A DNA stretch of 64,000 nt from Olivibacter sitiensis DSM 17696. Lineage in GTDB: Bacteria > Bacteroidota > Bacteroidia > Sphingobacteriales > Sphingobacteriaceae. The notes under the pieces are model-generated. The model was given only the letters and a program-made list of their open reading frames with translations. It searched no databases and was not told where the DNA came from. Where the stretch lies: assembly GCF_000427965.1 (NCBI RefSeq), contig NZ_ATZA01000020.1:19918-83917 (forward strand), read 5' to 3'. The first letter of the stretch is position 1. The number at the start of each line of letters is the position of its first letter. The position numbers and the translations under genes are program-made. Positions 19,557 to 28,687 of the stretch are shown piece after piece.

Positions 19557-20378
19557 ATGTGGTTAATTTGCTGCATGGCAATGCTACATTCAAAAGGGCT
19601 GGATGGAATATTAAGAGAACTGTCAAGTAGCTTAGAGGCCTATTTCATCCCATTTCTTTTGGCACGCGCCACCTATTATTTACAATGTGTTGGCCACCGT
19701 TTTGCCATTGTTTTTTATTTTCGTGACGCCGATACACTACAAAATGCTATGCTCGCCGAAAGTAACCAAACCGCTCATATTGTGTATATCTATGAAGACG
19801 ACTGGCGGAATAAGCAGGCCATTATCATCGGCAGGTTGATGGCATATGTGGGGAAGGCTGTACGAATACATGCAAGGGCGTGTTCGGTTGTTCGACTTGA
19901 CAAACAGTGCACAATCGACTTTTTGCGGGAAAACCATTTGCAGGTACCGCTGGCAGGCAAGTACCGATATGGATTGACGTATAAAGAGCAGCTAGTAGCT
20001 ATAGCTGTTTTTAGTGGCGCTCGCAGAATGCACAAGGAACATGGCAGCCAACATAGATCTTTTGAACTGATACGCAATTGCAATAAAAATGGTAGCCTGG
20101 TGGTAGGCGGTCTTAGCAAATTGATAAAGCACTTTGTGAAGGATTTCAGGCCCAATGATGTTATGACCTATGTGGATAGGGACTGGTCCGACGGGTCTGC
20201 ATTTGCCAAGCTAGGTTTTGTGCTAGCAGGTGTTACGGAGCCACACGGTTTTTGGGTAGACGGGCGGACTTGGGTAAGGACCGAACAAAATAGAATAGAC
20301 AAGGATCGCTTTGACAGGGAGAATTTTTATTGCCTAAGAAATAGAGGCAGTCTGAAAATGATCTATCACATAGATTAA
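19557..20378 (+). CDS. Uncharacterised protein, possible homing-endonuclease-like C-terminus
   Basis: About 273 aa from the ATG at 19557; a TTG at 19539 extends it by six codons. I do not recognise the family with confidence. The second half has DRDWSDGSAFAKLGFVLAG followed by TEPHGFWV, a pattern (WS-G-x-LGF-P-x-W/Y) that recalls the C-terminal domain of some phage GIY-YIG/VSR-like endonucleases. The first half contains YIYEDDWRNKQAIIIGRL, which also fits that group. It has no signal peptide. It lies 15 bp before miaA and may be co-transcribed. Function unknown. Confidence 0.6.
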   Translation: MWLICCMAMLHSKGLDGILRELSSSLEAYFIPFLLARATYYLQCVGHRFAIVFYFRDADTLQNAMLAESNQTAHIVYIYEDDWRNKQAIIIGRLMAYVGKAVRIHARACSVVRLDKQCTIDFLRENHLQVPLAGKYRYGLTYKEQLVAIAVFSGARRMHKEHGSQHRSFELIRNCNKNGSLVVGGLSKLIKHFVKDFRPNDVMTYVDRDWSDGSAFAKLGFVLAGVTEPHGFWVDGRTWVRTEQNRIDKDRFDRENFYCLRNRGSLKMIYHID

Positions 20379-20393
20379 CCCTTATCTTGAAGA

Positions 20394-21317
20394 ATGTTAT
20401 CAACGCAGATGGTTAAGAAATTGATTGTTATCTTGGGTCCCACAGCTTCTGGAAAGACAGCGCTGGCGGTGGCATTGGCCAAACGTTGCAATGGAGCGAT
20501 CATCAGTGCAGACTCCCGTCAGGTATATAGGGGAATGGACATCGGGACGGGAAAGGATTTGGCGGAGTATGGAGACGTACCCCATTATCTCATTAATATT
20601 AGGGAAGCCGGAGAAAGCTATAACGTAGCGCATTTCCAAGACGATTTTGCCGATGCATATGAGGATATCCTTGCAAAAGGAAAGCAGCCAATATTATGCG
20701 GAGGAACAGGGCTTTATATCCAATCTGTACTGCAGCAATATTCGTTTTTGCACGTGCCAAAAAATGTGGTATTACGTAAGCGGTTGGAACAGGAAGATAC
20801 GGAACAGCTGACCAAATTGTTTGTATCGTTGCCACAGCCGCCTTCTTTCAAAGCCGATATCGGTACTAGAAAGCGATTGATAAGAGCGATAGAAATCGCG
20901 GAATGGTCGCGCGAGCACCATTTTGTGCCAATCGAAAAGGATACCATGGATTATATGGTTTTTGGTTTGGCATTGCCTGTTGATATCCGTAGAGAGCTGA
21001 TCAGTCAACGCCTCGATAAGAGGTTGCAGCAAGGTTTGACAGAGGAAGTTGCGCAATTGCAAAAAAATGGTGTGTCGGCAGATCAATTGCTGTTCTATGG
21101 CCTTGAATATAAGTACATCACCTTATATCTATCGGGAGTGTTGACTTTCGACGCTTTTTACGAAAAGCTGAAAACGGAGATACATCGTTTTGCAAAAAGG
21201 CAAATGACCTATTTTAGGAAAATGGAAAAGGACGGCTTATCTATTCATTGGCTAGATGGCCTGCAATCGGTAGAGGATAATGTAAGGCAGATATTGTCGC
21301 TAATGTATCAATCCTAA
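20394..21317 (+). CDS. miaA: tRNA dimethylallyltransferase
   Basis: About 302-307 aa; adds dimethylallyl to N6 of A37 in tRNAs reading UNN codons. The P-loop is GPTASGKT near the N-terminus, then SADSRQVYRGMDIGTGK (typical MiaA signature), GGTGLYIQ near residue 100, and FAKRQMTYFRK near the C-terminus. Start alternatives are 20394 and MVKKLIVILG at 20409. It is convergent with the ostA-like gene, and the two stop codons overlap (21314-21317). Confidence 0.96.
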   Translation: MLSTQMVKKLIVILGPTASGKTALAVALAKRCNGAIISADSRQVYRGMDIGTGKDLAEYGDVPHYLINIREAGESYNVAHFQDDFADAYEDILAKGKQPILCGGTGLYIQSVLQQYSFLHVPKNVVLRKRLEQEDTEQLTKLFVSLPQPPSFKADIGTRKRLIRAIEIAEWSREHHFVPIEKDTMDYMVFGLALPVDIRRELISQRLDKRLQQGLTEEVAQLQKNGVSADQLLFYGLEYKYITLYLSGVLTFDAFYEKLKTEIHRFAKRQMTYFRKMEKDGLSIHWLDGLQSVEDNVRQILSLMYQS

Positions 21318-23587
21318 TTGTTTTTTACCGATGTGTTTTTGCTCCCTTGCTCTTCAGCGGCTTCATTCTCTTCATTACCCTCTTCTTGTTCCTCTACCTT
21401 TTTTTTCGGAGGTGTTTCATCTTTTTGATCGGATCTTATGTTCTCTGGGATAGGAGATTGAGAAGGTGCGGCTACGCCATTAATGACTTCTTCCTTGCTC
21501 TTGGGCCTGTTCTCCGGTTTCCAAATGAAACCGGGCAGCACTTCTTTATCCTCCGGGATCAGGCCCACGGGATAGTATACCCATTCAGGCTTCCGTATAT
21601 CGATCATATCGGAAATCTCGTTGTTGTCAAAGAGGATTTTTTTACGGCTACTGACACTGGTCATCATGCCTGTGATTTTATTTTGGTCTACCGAGTAGTA
21701 GTTGCTTTGTGCATTTCCGTCTATGTACATCACGTCCAATTTGTTGTTGGTAAAGAATCCAGAGATTTTTCGACCCTTAACTTGGTTGAACTTGGTGCTG
21801 TCTCCTTCTGCACTTACGATAAAGGCATTTGTTTTCAGAAACATATTGTCGAGTTGCTGGTTTTTCAGCTGCATGTATATAGTGTCGCCAGATAACTGCG
21901 AGCCTTGGGACCATATCATCGGATTGCCAAAGCAGCGTATCACCGAATCGGGATAACCATAGAACGCCGAATCGGCCCTAGCTTGAAGGTCCGACTTGAA
22001 TATGCGCATATTATGGTAAGCCATTACGATGCGGGTACGTGCCGTATCGGCAATGGCGGTGCTGTCGCTTTTTTGGGCTGGTTGCTCAAGGGCCTTCTCT
22101 TTCGCTTTTATGTACGAACTGTCTGCTTCGCCCACTTTGGGGATGTAGGACTGTAGCATCATCGCGCTATCGGCCTTGAGGTGCTCGCCAATATCTGCTC
22201 TCAAGGATGCCGGCATGGTGTCTTTGTTTGCTTTCACTATGGCAGGGGCAAGAACCTTCTTAGTAGTATCTACCGCCCTTACCGTTGAGTCGATTTTTTT
22301 TGCAATAGAAGTGCTATCAAGGGCCTCGGGCGGTCTTGATAAACTGTCAAGGCCATGCTGTGTTCTGCTGCTGTCGCCAGTGAGCTGATTCGTGTCGAGC
22401 GAGAGGCTATCTTGCAAGTTGGGGCGTTCTACCTGGTCCTGCGAGCTTGGAAGAATATCTGCAGGATCTTCCTCTTCACCCATACCGAAGGAATCTCCTT
22501 CGTCTTCCTCTATCTCCCCGCCATCTCGCGATATGTTCAGGTTTAAAGATTGGTAGTCTTTCAATAAAATGATCTTGGAATACAACGTATCGGCAGACAT
22601 GAAAGCGGAATCTGTCTTGATTTCCGTTTTTTGTGGCGTGAGCAAGGAATCTGGTGGTGTACCAATGCTATCTGTTGCTATGCTGTCCTGAGCTGCTTCG
22701 GGCGACGATGAGCTGTCTGATGTGGTAATGATGGTGAGGTAGGCATTCTGGGTCATTGTAATGCTTTCGTCTACTTCACGATATAGCCCTAGTTGCCCGT
22801 TCATGATGATTTTCTCCGCAGTGTCTATAAACTCAACATTTTTCACTGCCCTGCCTATGCCCGCTTTCCCGTCGTAATATAAGCTATCGCCCTTGAGAAA
22901 TTTGGAACCTTCGGTATAAAGGTTGTTCTTGCCGAATCGGGCTAAATCAGTTTCCGTATGGTAATTGCCATTTTCCGTGTACAGGTTCCCGTCACTATTG
23001 CCTTTTATGTTCGTGGGACCATAGAAATAGGCCATCTTGCGTGGTGAATTGTATCGCAATGTGTCGGTAAAAATCTTTGTCCTGGGTGTTCTGACCACCA
23101 CATTGTACCTGAAATAGGCATCTTGCGAATTTTCGAAATAGGTGGCGTTTCTGCTGGTCAGGGTATCGGTGGTGTTTACAATGCGCCCCCCATTTGTATA
23201 GGTCCCAATCTTTGTGTTCAGGTTGTATGTCAAATGATTGGTAGTTAATACGTTTTGTTTGTCTACCATGCGGACATTGTTGGTGAGTATGGCAATCCTG
23301 CTGGCCTTTATATAGTGGAGCTTGTCGGCATAGACAATGGTGCCATTAGGTTGCGTAATGACCACATTTCCATTCGCATCAAAGAAGCCAGCTTTGTCGT
23401 CATAGTCGGCACTATCAGCCGATAGCGTGCTACCTTCATGTAAGAATACAGGATGGTAAATCCTTTCTACCCCCCATTCTTCATGGTATTCGGACCTGTC
23501 TGAACTAATGATCTTGACAGTTTTTTGCGCCATTGCTGCAAAAGGGAAAAGGAAACAGACCAAAAGCAAATAGAAGATCTTTCTCAC
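21314..23587 (-). CDS. OstA/LptA-like periplasmic protein
   Basis: 757 aa, GTG start. A signal peptide (LLLVCFLFPFAAMA) is followed by repeated OstA/LptA-type beta-jellyroll strands (about 30-290: VVITQPNGTIVYADKL, GTYTNGGRIVNTTDT, MAYFYGPTNIKG), which in LptA carry lipopolysaccharide across the periplasm. A middle linker (about 300-480) rich in D, S, T, E and P looks disordered. A second OstA-like stretch runs about 520-680, and the C-terminus is Lys/Glu-rich. It is much longer than proteobacterial LptA but usual for the Bacteroidota OstA_2 family. Divergent from tilS. Confidence 0.85.
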   Translation of the reverse strand: MRKIFYLLLVCFLFPFAAMAQKTVKIISSDRSEYHEEWGVERIYHPVFLHEGSTLSADSADYDDKAGFFDANGNVVITQPNGTIVYADKLHYIKASRIAILTNNVRMVDKQNVLTTNHLTYNLNTKIGTYTNGGRIVNTTDTLTSRNATYFENSQDAYFRYNVVVRTPRTKIFTDTLRYNSPRKMAYFYGPTNIKGNSDGNLYTENGNYHTETDLARFGKNNLYTEGSKFLKGDSLYYDGKAGIGRAVKNVEFIDTAEKIIMNGQLGLYREVDESITMTQNAYLTIITTSDSSSSPEAAQDSIATDSIGTPPDSLLTPQKTEIKTDSAFMSADTLYSKIILLKDYQSLNLNISRDGGEIEEDEGDSFGMGEEEDPADILPSSQDQVERPNLQDSLSLDTNQLTGDSSRTQHGLDSLSRPPEALDSTSIAKKIDSTVRAVDTTKKVLAPAIVKANKDTMPASLRADIGEHLKADSAMMLQSYIPKVGEADSSYIKAKEKALEQPAQKSDSTAIADTARTRIVMAYHNMRIFKSDLQARADSAFYGYPDSVIRCFGNPMIWSQGSQLSGDTIYMQLKNQQLDNMFLKTNAFIVSAEGDSTKFNQVKGRKISGFFTNNKLDVMYIDGNAQSNYYSVDQNKITGMMTSVSSRKKILFDNNEISDMIDIRKPEWVYYPVGLIPEDKEVLPGFIWKPENRPKSKEEVINGVAAPSQSPIPENIRSDQKDETPPKKKVEEQEEGNEENEAAEEQGSKNTSVKNN

Positions 23588-23592
23588 AGGTG

Positions 23593-23600
23593 CAAACTTA
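23593..23600 (-). promoter_or_regulatory. -7 box next to the ostA-like GTG start
   Basis: TAAGTTTG on the minus strand matches TAnnTTTG and ends 5 nt before the GTG start codon, suggesting a leaderless transcript. No clear -33 element is visible. Confidence 0.45.
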
Positions 23601-23677
23601 AAGAAAATTAGGTTCTCTGCTTATCATTTTAGTTTTTTTAACATGTGTGAAACGGGTCGGCACTATTTGAAAATCCT

Positions 23678-23685
23678 TATCTTTG
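23678..23685 (+). promoter_or_regulatory. -7 box next to the tilS start
   Basis: TATCTTTG matches TAnnTTTG and ends 4 nt before the tilS ATG at 23690. The -33 region is weak. Same arrangement as for five other genes in this window. Confidence 0.45.
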
Positions 23686-23689
23686 AGCA

Positions 23690-25033
23690 ATGAATTGGGT
23701 GAAAGAATTTCTTGGCTTTATACATGATAATTATCTTTTGGATCCTGACGATAAGGTGCTGTTGGCCGTCAGTGGTGGAAGGGATTCTATGTTAATGGCC
23801 TATCTTTTTGCCCAATCCCCCTTTGCGTTCGGCGTTGCCCATTGCAATTTCGGGCTACGGGGCGAAGAGTCTGATGGGGACGAAGAACTGGTTCGCAGCT
23901 GGAGCGAGGATTTGGGAGTGCCATTCCATGTGAAGCGATTTGACACCAAGAGGTACGCACAGGATATGAAGATCTCCACACAAATGGCTGCCCGCAATCT
24001 TCGATACGAATGGTTCAGTGAGTTGATGAAATCGGAGGGTTACAACAAATTGGCCGTTGCTCATCACAAAAACGACAGCGTGGAAACGGTATTGCTCAAC
24101 CTTTGTCGCGGAACTGGGCTTACGGGCCTACATGGCATCCTTGTGGCAAGGAACCATATTGTAAGACCTCTCCTGTACTTGTCTAGGCAAGATATTGATC
24201 GGGCTATTATGGAATTGGCGGTTACTTATCGCGAAGATTCTTCCAACCTGTCCGATAAATATGCCAGAAATCGCATCCGATTGCAGGTGATTCCAGAACT
24301 GAAAAAGATAAACCCTTCATTGGAAAATACCTTTGAAAAAAACATTGCGCGGTTTGGTGAGGTGGAAGAGCTATTGGACATCCTCAAGGAGGACGTCATG
24401 AAGCGACTCTTAGTCCCGAAAGAAGTGGGCTTTGATATAGATATAGCGGAGTTGAAAGCACTCCGACCGCTTAAGTTGATGAGCTATATGCTTTTTTCGG
24501 ATTTTGGTTTTTCAGAGGCTACCATCGATGATTTGTTAACTTTATTGGAAAAAGAGCCACAGTCTGGCAAGCACTTTAGCAGTTCAAAATTCCAGCTATG
24601 GCTAGACAGGGGAAAGCTGCAATTGCGCCAGAAAGAAGAGGATATTGCCGCTGAGCAAAAAACTCTGGGCTTGGGAGAACGGATTGTTTGGAAAGGAAGC
24701 AAGTTGGGCTTAAGTCCCTTAGGCGATATTTGTGCCGAACAAGCATGTAAGGCAATATCGGTAGACGCAGACAAGCTTGTTCTGCCGTTGGAGATCAGAT
24801 CATGGCAACAAGGGGATTATTTTCGACCATTTGGCATGCGCGGGACAAAGAAGATCAGCGATTTCTTTGTTTCGGTGAAATTGCCGCGTTCAGAAAAACA
24901 ACAGGTTCCGCTTGTAGTAAATGGCAACGGTGATATTATTTGGGTGGCTCCTTTCCGGATGGACAACCGTTTTCGGGTGCAGCCAAGCACAAATAAAATT
25001 TATAACTTAACTTTTGAGAAATATGAGCAATAG
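23690..25033 (+). CDS. tilS: tRNA(Ile)-lysidine synthetase
   Basis: 447 aa; converts C34 of tRNA-Ile(CAU) to lysidine so that it reads AUA. The PP-loop is AVSGGRDSMLMAYLF near residue 28, then HCNFGLRGEESDGDEE and VAHHKNDSVETVLLNLCRGTG, all typical of TilS. The C-terminal TilS substrate-binding domain contains DYFRPFGMRGTKKISDFF. Full length for the family. Its 3' end overlaps the next gene by about 11 nt, so the two are probably co-transcribed. Confidence 0.96.
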   Translation: MNWVKEFLGFIHDNYLLDPDDKVLLAVSGGRDSMLMAYLFAQSPFAFGVAHCNFGLRGEESDGDEELVRSWSEDLGVPFHVKRFDTKRYAQDMKISTQMAARNLRYEWFSELMKSEGYNKLAVAHHKNDSVETVLLNLCRGTGLTGLHGILVARNHIVRPLLYLSRQDIDRAIMELAVTYREDSSNLSDKYARNRIRLQVIPELKKINPSLENTFEKNIARFGEVEELLDILKEDVMKRLLVPKEVGFDIDIAELKALRPLKLMSYMLFSDFGFSEATIDDLLTLLEKEPQSGKHFSSSKFQLWLDRGKLQLRQKEEDIAAEQKTLGLGERIVWKGSKLGLSPLGDICAEQACKAISVDADKLVLPLEIRSWQQGDYFRPFGMRGTKKISDFFVSVKLPRSEKQQVPLVVNGNGDIIWVAPFRMDNRFRVQPSTNKIYNLTFEKYEQ

Positions 25034-25505
25034 GCCTTTGTTTACAGAAAATCAATATTTGGGAAGAGATAGGATTTGGTTGTCTGTTCGCTTGATATTG
25101 TCGCTGTTTTGCTTCGCGGCCTATTATATCAGCACTGAGCGAGAACGGAGCAACCAGATTTTCCTTATTGTGGGCTGCGGTATACTTGTTGTGAGCATCA
25201 TCATGATGTATGTATTGCATTATCGTATTACGGTGATCAACAAGAGCATCATATTACAAGGATTGTGGACCACTAGGCTCGTAAAAATAGACTTAAACAG
25301 TATTGAAAAGATAGAAGCTGCTCCCTATAGTAGCTATTTTATCAATAATCCGGTTTACAATTTACATCAGAAGGGAAAAATCAAATTCTACGCTTCGGGC
25401 AATGATGCCATATGGTTGACAGATTATGACGGGCTTGTTTACATCATAGGCACACAACGTGCCCAAGAGTTTTTGCAGGCCATTGAGCAGGCCAAGAAAT
25501 CGTAA
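25023..25505 (+). CDS. Small membrane protein with PH-like domain
   Basis: About 160 aa from MSNRPLFTEN; a start three codons earlier is possible. Two transmembrane helices (about 20-38 and 47-66) precede a soluble part (HYRITVINKSIILQGLWTTR...) that resembles bacterial PH-like (bPH/YdbT-type) domains. The start lies inside the tilS 3' end, indicating translational coupling. No function can be assigned. Confidence 0.75.
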   Translation: MSNRPLFTENQYLGRDRIWLSVRLILSLFCFAAYYISTERERSNQIFLIVGCGILVVSIIMMYVLHYRITVINKSIILQGLWTTRLVKIDLNSIEKIEAAPYSSYFINNPVYNLHQKGKIKFYASGNDAIWLTDYDGLVYIIGTQRAQEFLQAIEQAKKS

Positions 25506-25534
25506 TATTATTGTCAGTAATGTTTTTTATAGGG

Positions 25535-25587
25535 GAGGCAATGCAATATATGTAAAGGCTTTTTCGTATAATTGTTCGTATTGCCTC
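25535..25587. repeat. Inverted repeat between two small membrane-protein genes
   Basis: GAGGCAAT (25535-25542) and ATTGCCTC (25580-25587) form an 8-bp inverted repeat with a 37-nt loop. It fills the gap before the DUF4834 gene and may be a folded UTR element; no T-run follows. Confidence 0.35.
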
Positions 25588-25683
25588 TTCGTAAGGCGGT
25601 ATGTCTTTGACGTTTTTTATTGTGCATCTTGCCGTCGAAGAATGATTTTTGGATTTTTTGCTTTATAATTTTTACTTTTTAAA

Positions 25684-25989
25684 ATGCTTCTATTAAAGGT
25701 TCTATTTATAGCTATTTTGATTATGTGGATAGTACGCATACTTTTTTTGCGGCTATTGCCATATTTACTGGCTAAGTTCTTCGTCAATCTTCAGCGCAAG
25801 GCCCAATATCAACAGCAGGGATATGGATATACGGGGCAAAATAACGGAAGCTATGCCCATACGAGGGATGACTATACACGAGCTAGCCAGCAAGGCAAGG
25901 TGAAAATTGACTATATACCACCACAGGCAAAGCGCAAAGCGAGCACGAATAATGCTGGCGAGTTTGTAGACTATGAGGAAATCAAATAA
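25684..25989 (+). CDS. DUF4834 family membrane protein
   Basis: 101 aa with one N-terminal transmembrane helix (about 3-28) and a soluble, Gln/Tyr/Gly-rich tail ending GEFVDYEEIK. This is the layout of DUF4834, a small Bacteroidota family of unknown function. The end of the tail is the best conserved part of the family. It is followed by a clear terminator and may belong to the tilS transcription unit. Confidence 0.8.
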   Translation: MLLLKVLFIAILIMWIVRILFLRLLPYLLAKFFVNLQRKAQYQQQGYGYTGQNNGSYAHTRDDYTRASQQGKVKIDYIPPQAKRKASTNNAGEFVDYEEIK

Positions 25990-26018
25990 AAGTATATAAA
26001 ATTATATGATAAAGAAGG

Positions 26019-26040
26019 GCCTCGTTTTGCGAGGCTTTTT
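26019..26040 (+). terminator. Intrinsic terminator after DUF4834 gene
   Basis: GCCTCG / CGAGGC (6 bp, 5-nt loop) is followed by TTTTT, 29 bp after the stop codon. Confidence 0.8.
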
Positions 26041-26148
26041 CTGTTTAGTATAAATGGCGGCATGTTCTTAGCCGCTATCTTTCATCGATTTATGTCTCTT
26101 TAATCGGAATGAAAGGCTGATAAGTGTATTTGCGTGGCACTTTTGTCA

Positions 26149-26180
26149 TTTGCATATGAAAGGCAATTTATCTATGTTTG
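26149..26180 (+). promoter_or_regulatory. Promoter of yfhO-like gene
   Basis: TTTG (26149-26152), a 20-nt spacer and TATGTTTG (26173-26180), with the start codon 28 nt downstream. A good match to the phylum consensus. Confidence 0.65.
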
Positions 26181-26208
26181 GCCTTTAGCAAAAAATAATC
26201 GACATTAG

Positions 26209-28680
26209 ATGAAGACCTGGTTTAACCGCAATAAAGTCCACTTTGCCATTATCGGCATTTTTATCGCTATTTGTTTTGTCTATTTTATGCCCATATGGCA
26301 GGGTAAAGTGTTGCAACAAACCGATGTGACGCAGGCTCAAGCCATGCAACATGAGATCATGACCTTCAAGGAAAAGGACGGCAAGGCGCCTCTTTGGACC
26401 AACGCTATGTTTAGCGGCATGCCGTCATACCAGATATGGGTCTCTTTCCCGAAAAATATCGGTACACACATCATGTCTTTTTTCAAAACGGTGGTACCCT
26501 ATCCCATGGATGCGGTACTGTTTTACCTCATCGGCGCCTATATATTGTTCTCCGTATTGAAAATCAGGCCTTGGCTGGCGGCCGTGGGAGCGGTTGCATT
26601 TGCATTTACGTCTTATAATTTTATTTATATCGAGGCTGGACATGCCAGTAAAGCCTATGCTATCGGATTCTTTGCACCTGTTTTGGCTGGCGTGATACTG
26701 TCCCTTCGCGGAAGGTATATTTTAGGTGCTTCTTTATTGGCTTTTGCATTGGCTTTAGAGATCCGTGTTAATCATATACAAACCACTTATTACCTCTTCA
26801 TAGCCATATTGATCTTGATGATTATCGAATTGGTATATGCTATTAAGACGAAGGCGTTGCTTGGTTATTTCAAATCGGTAGCCTTTATGTTCGTTGCCGC
26901 GATGATTGCCCTAGGTGTCAATGCAGGTCTGTTATTGACGACTTATGAATACAGTCATGAATCTATTCGTGGGAAAGCCAATATCGCCAATGACGGGAAG
27001 GAAGCTAACCAGCAAGGTGTAGACCGCGATTATGCTTATAGGTGGAGCCAAGGAGTAGGGGAGTCTATCACTTTCCTTATCCCCAATGCCTATGGGGGCG
27101 GCATGAGGTCTTTGCTAGACGAAGATTCAGAGGTTGCAAAGGTATTGGCCAGCCGAGGTATTCCAGCTGGCCAGGCAAAGTCTATTGGCACCTATTGGGG
27201 CGATAAGCCTTTTACCTCTGGTCCTTGGTACTTTGGAGCGATTGTGATCTTTTTGTTCGTTCTTGGTTTGTTTATTGTGAAGGGAAAGTTCAAGTGGTGG
27301 ATTCTAGCAGCCACCTTGCTAAGTGTATTTCTCTCCTTCGGTAGGCACCTGCCCTTTATTTCGGATCTTTTCTTCGATTATTTCCCGCTATACAAGAGTT
27401 TCCGGGCGGTAGAGTCCAACTTAGTGGTCGCATCTTTTCTTATTCCCATACTGGCTGTTGTGGCCGTGGAGCAGTTGTTGGTTGATAAAAAGAATATCGT
27501 CAACTTAGACAAGAAGTTTTTATATGCTTTGGGAATTGTGGGGGGCATTACCTTGTTGGTGTGGTTTGTGCCCTCGCTGTTCTTCGATTTCAGGAATGCC
27601 GATCACAATGAGCTTGTGCAGAACATTGCGCAGCAGTCTGGGGATAATGGTTTTGCACAGTCCTTGGGTAATGCGCTCATACAAGACCGCATTGGCATAG
27701 CGCAAAAGGATGCGTTTCGTTCCCTGGCATTTGTGCTCTTGGCCGCAGGCCTCATATGGCTGTATATCAAGAATAAGCTGCAGGCCAGTTTCTTAGTGTT
27801 CGGGTTGGGTATTTTGATATTGATTGATATGTGGGGCGTGGATAACCGCTATCTGAATAAGGAGAGTTTTGTAGATAAATCCGTCATGGCCAATCAAATC
27901 AAACCGCGGGAAGTGGACGAATTGATCATGATGGACAAGGACCCCAATTATCGCGTATTGGATCTCACCGACCAATATAACGGCCCATTCAATACGGCTA
28001 CTTATGCCTATTACCATAAGATGATAGGAGGCTATCATGCGGCAAAGCTTATGCGTTATCAGGAATTGATTGAGAATCAGTTTTCCAAATCCATCAACGA
28101 AGATGTGCTGGATATGCTGAATACGCGTTATTTGATCGTGAACGATCGTCAGAATAATTCGCAAAGGATACAAAGGCGCTCCTCCGCATTGGGCAATGCG
28201 TGGTTTGTTGATAAAATCACCTATGTAAAAGATGATCAGCAAGAGATGGACGGCATCAACAGTTTTGATCCAAGAAGGGAAGCTTTCGTTAACGAAGCCT
28301 ATAAGCCACAAATAGAGGGCAAGAAACTCGGATTAGCCACCAATGGCAGCATCGCATTGACCAGTTACAGGCCAGATTATTTGGTATACGAATATTCCGT
28401 GCCCAATAATGTGTTTGCCGTATTCTCTGAAATTTATTACAGTAAAGGATGGAAGGCTTTTGTAGACGGCGAAGAGACGCCTATTATGCGCGCGGATTAC
28501 CTATTGCGTGCTCTACAGCTTCCAGGAGGTAACCACAAAATTGAGTTTAAGTTTGAACCGCAGTCTTATTATACGGGCGAAACCATTTCGCTGATAGCGT
28601 CCATTGTTCTGATTATAGGACTCGCTCTTGGTATATGGTTGGAATCCAAGAGAGATAAGGGAAAAGTAAAATCGGCATAA
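26209..28680 (+). CDS. YfhO family multi-spanning membrane protein
   Basis: 823 aa. About 12 hydrophobic helices fill residues 10-560, followed by a soluble C-terminal domain (about 570-790, including NTRYLIVND and FEPQSYYTGE) and one last helix. This is the YfhO architecture (GT-C-like fold). In Firmicutes YfhO glycosylates lipoteichoic acid; in Bacteroidota it is thought to act on a lipid-linked sugar on the outer face of the membrane. It is convergent with the glycan cluster (8 bp between stop codons), which fits a role in surface glycan modification, by inference. Confidence 0.88.
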   Translation: MKTWFNRNKVHFAIIGIFIAICFVYFMPIWQGKVLQQTDVTQAQAMQHEIMTFKEKDGKAPLWTNAMFSGMPSYQIWVSFPKNIGTHIMSFFKTVVPYPMDAVLFYLIGAYILFSVLKIRPWLAAVGAVAFAFTSYNFIYIEAGHASKAYAIGFFAPVLAGVILSLRGRYILGASLLAFALALEIRVNHIQTTYYLFIAILILMIIELVYAIKTKALLGYFKSVAFMFVAAMIALGVNAGLLLTTYEYSHESIRGKANIANDGKEANQQGVDRDYAYRWSQGVGESITFLIPNAYGGGMRSLLDEDSEVAKVLASRGIPAGQAKSIGTYWGDKPFTSGPWYFGAIVIFLFVLGLFIVKGKFKWWILAATLLSVFLSFGRHLPFISDLFFDYFPLYKSFRAVESNLVVASFLIPILAVVAVEQLLVDKKNIVNLDKKFLYALGIVGGITLLVWFVPSLFFDFRNADHNELVQNIAQQSGDNGFAQSLGNALIQDRIGIAQKDAFRSLAFVLLAAGLIWLYIKNKLQASFLVFGLGILILIDMWGVDNRYLNKESFVDKSVMANQIKPREVDELIMMDKDPNYRVLDLTDQYNGPFNTATYAYYHKMIGGYHAAKLMRYQELIENQFSKSINEDVLDMLNTRYLIVNDRQNNSQRIQRRSSALGNAWFVDKITYVKDDQQEMDGINSFDPRREAFVNEAYKPQIEGKKLGLATNGSIALTSYRPDYLVYEYSVPNNVFAVFSEIYYSKGWKAFVDGEETPIMRADYLLRALQLPGGNHKIEFKFEPQSYYTGETISLIASIVLIIGLALGIWLESKRDKGKVKSA

Positions 28681-28687
28681 ACGCCTA

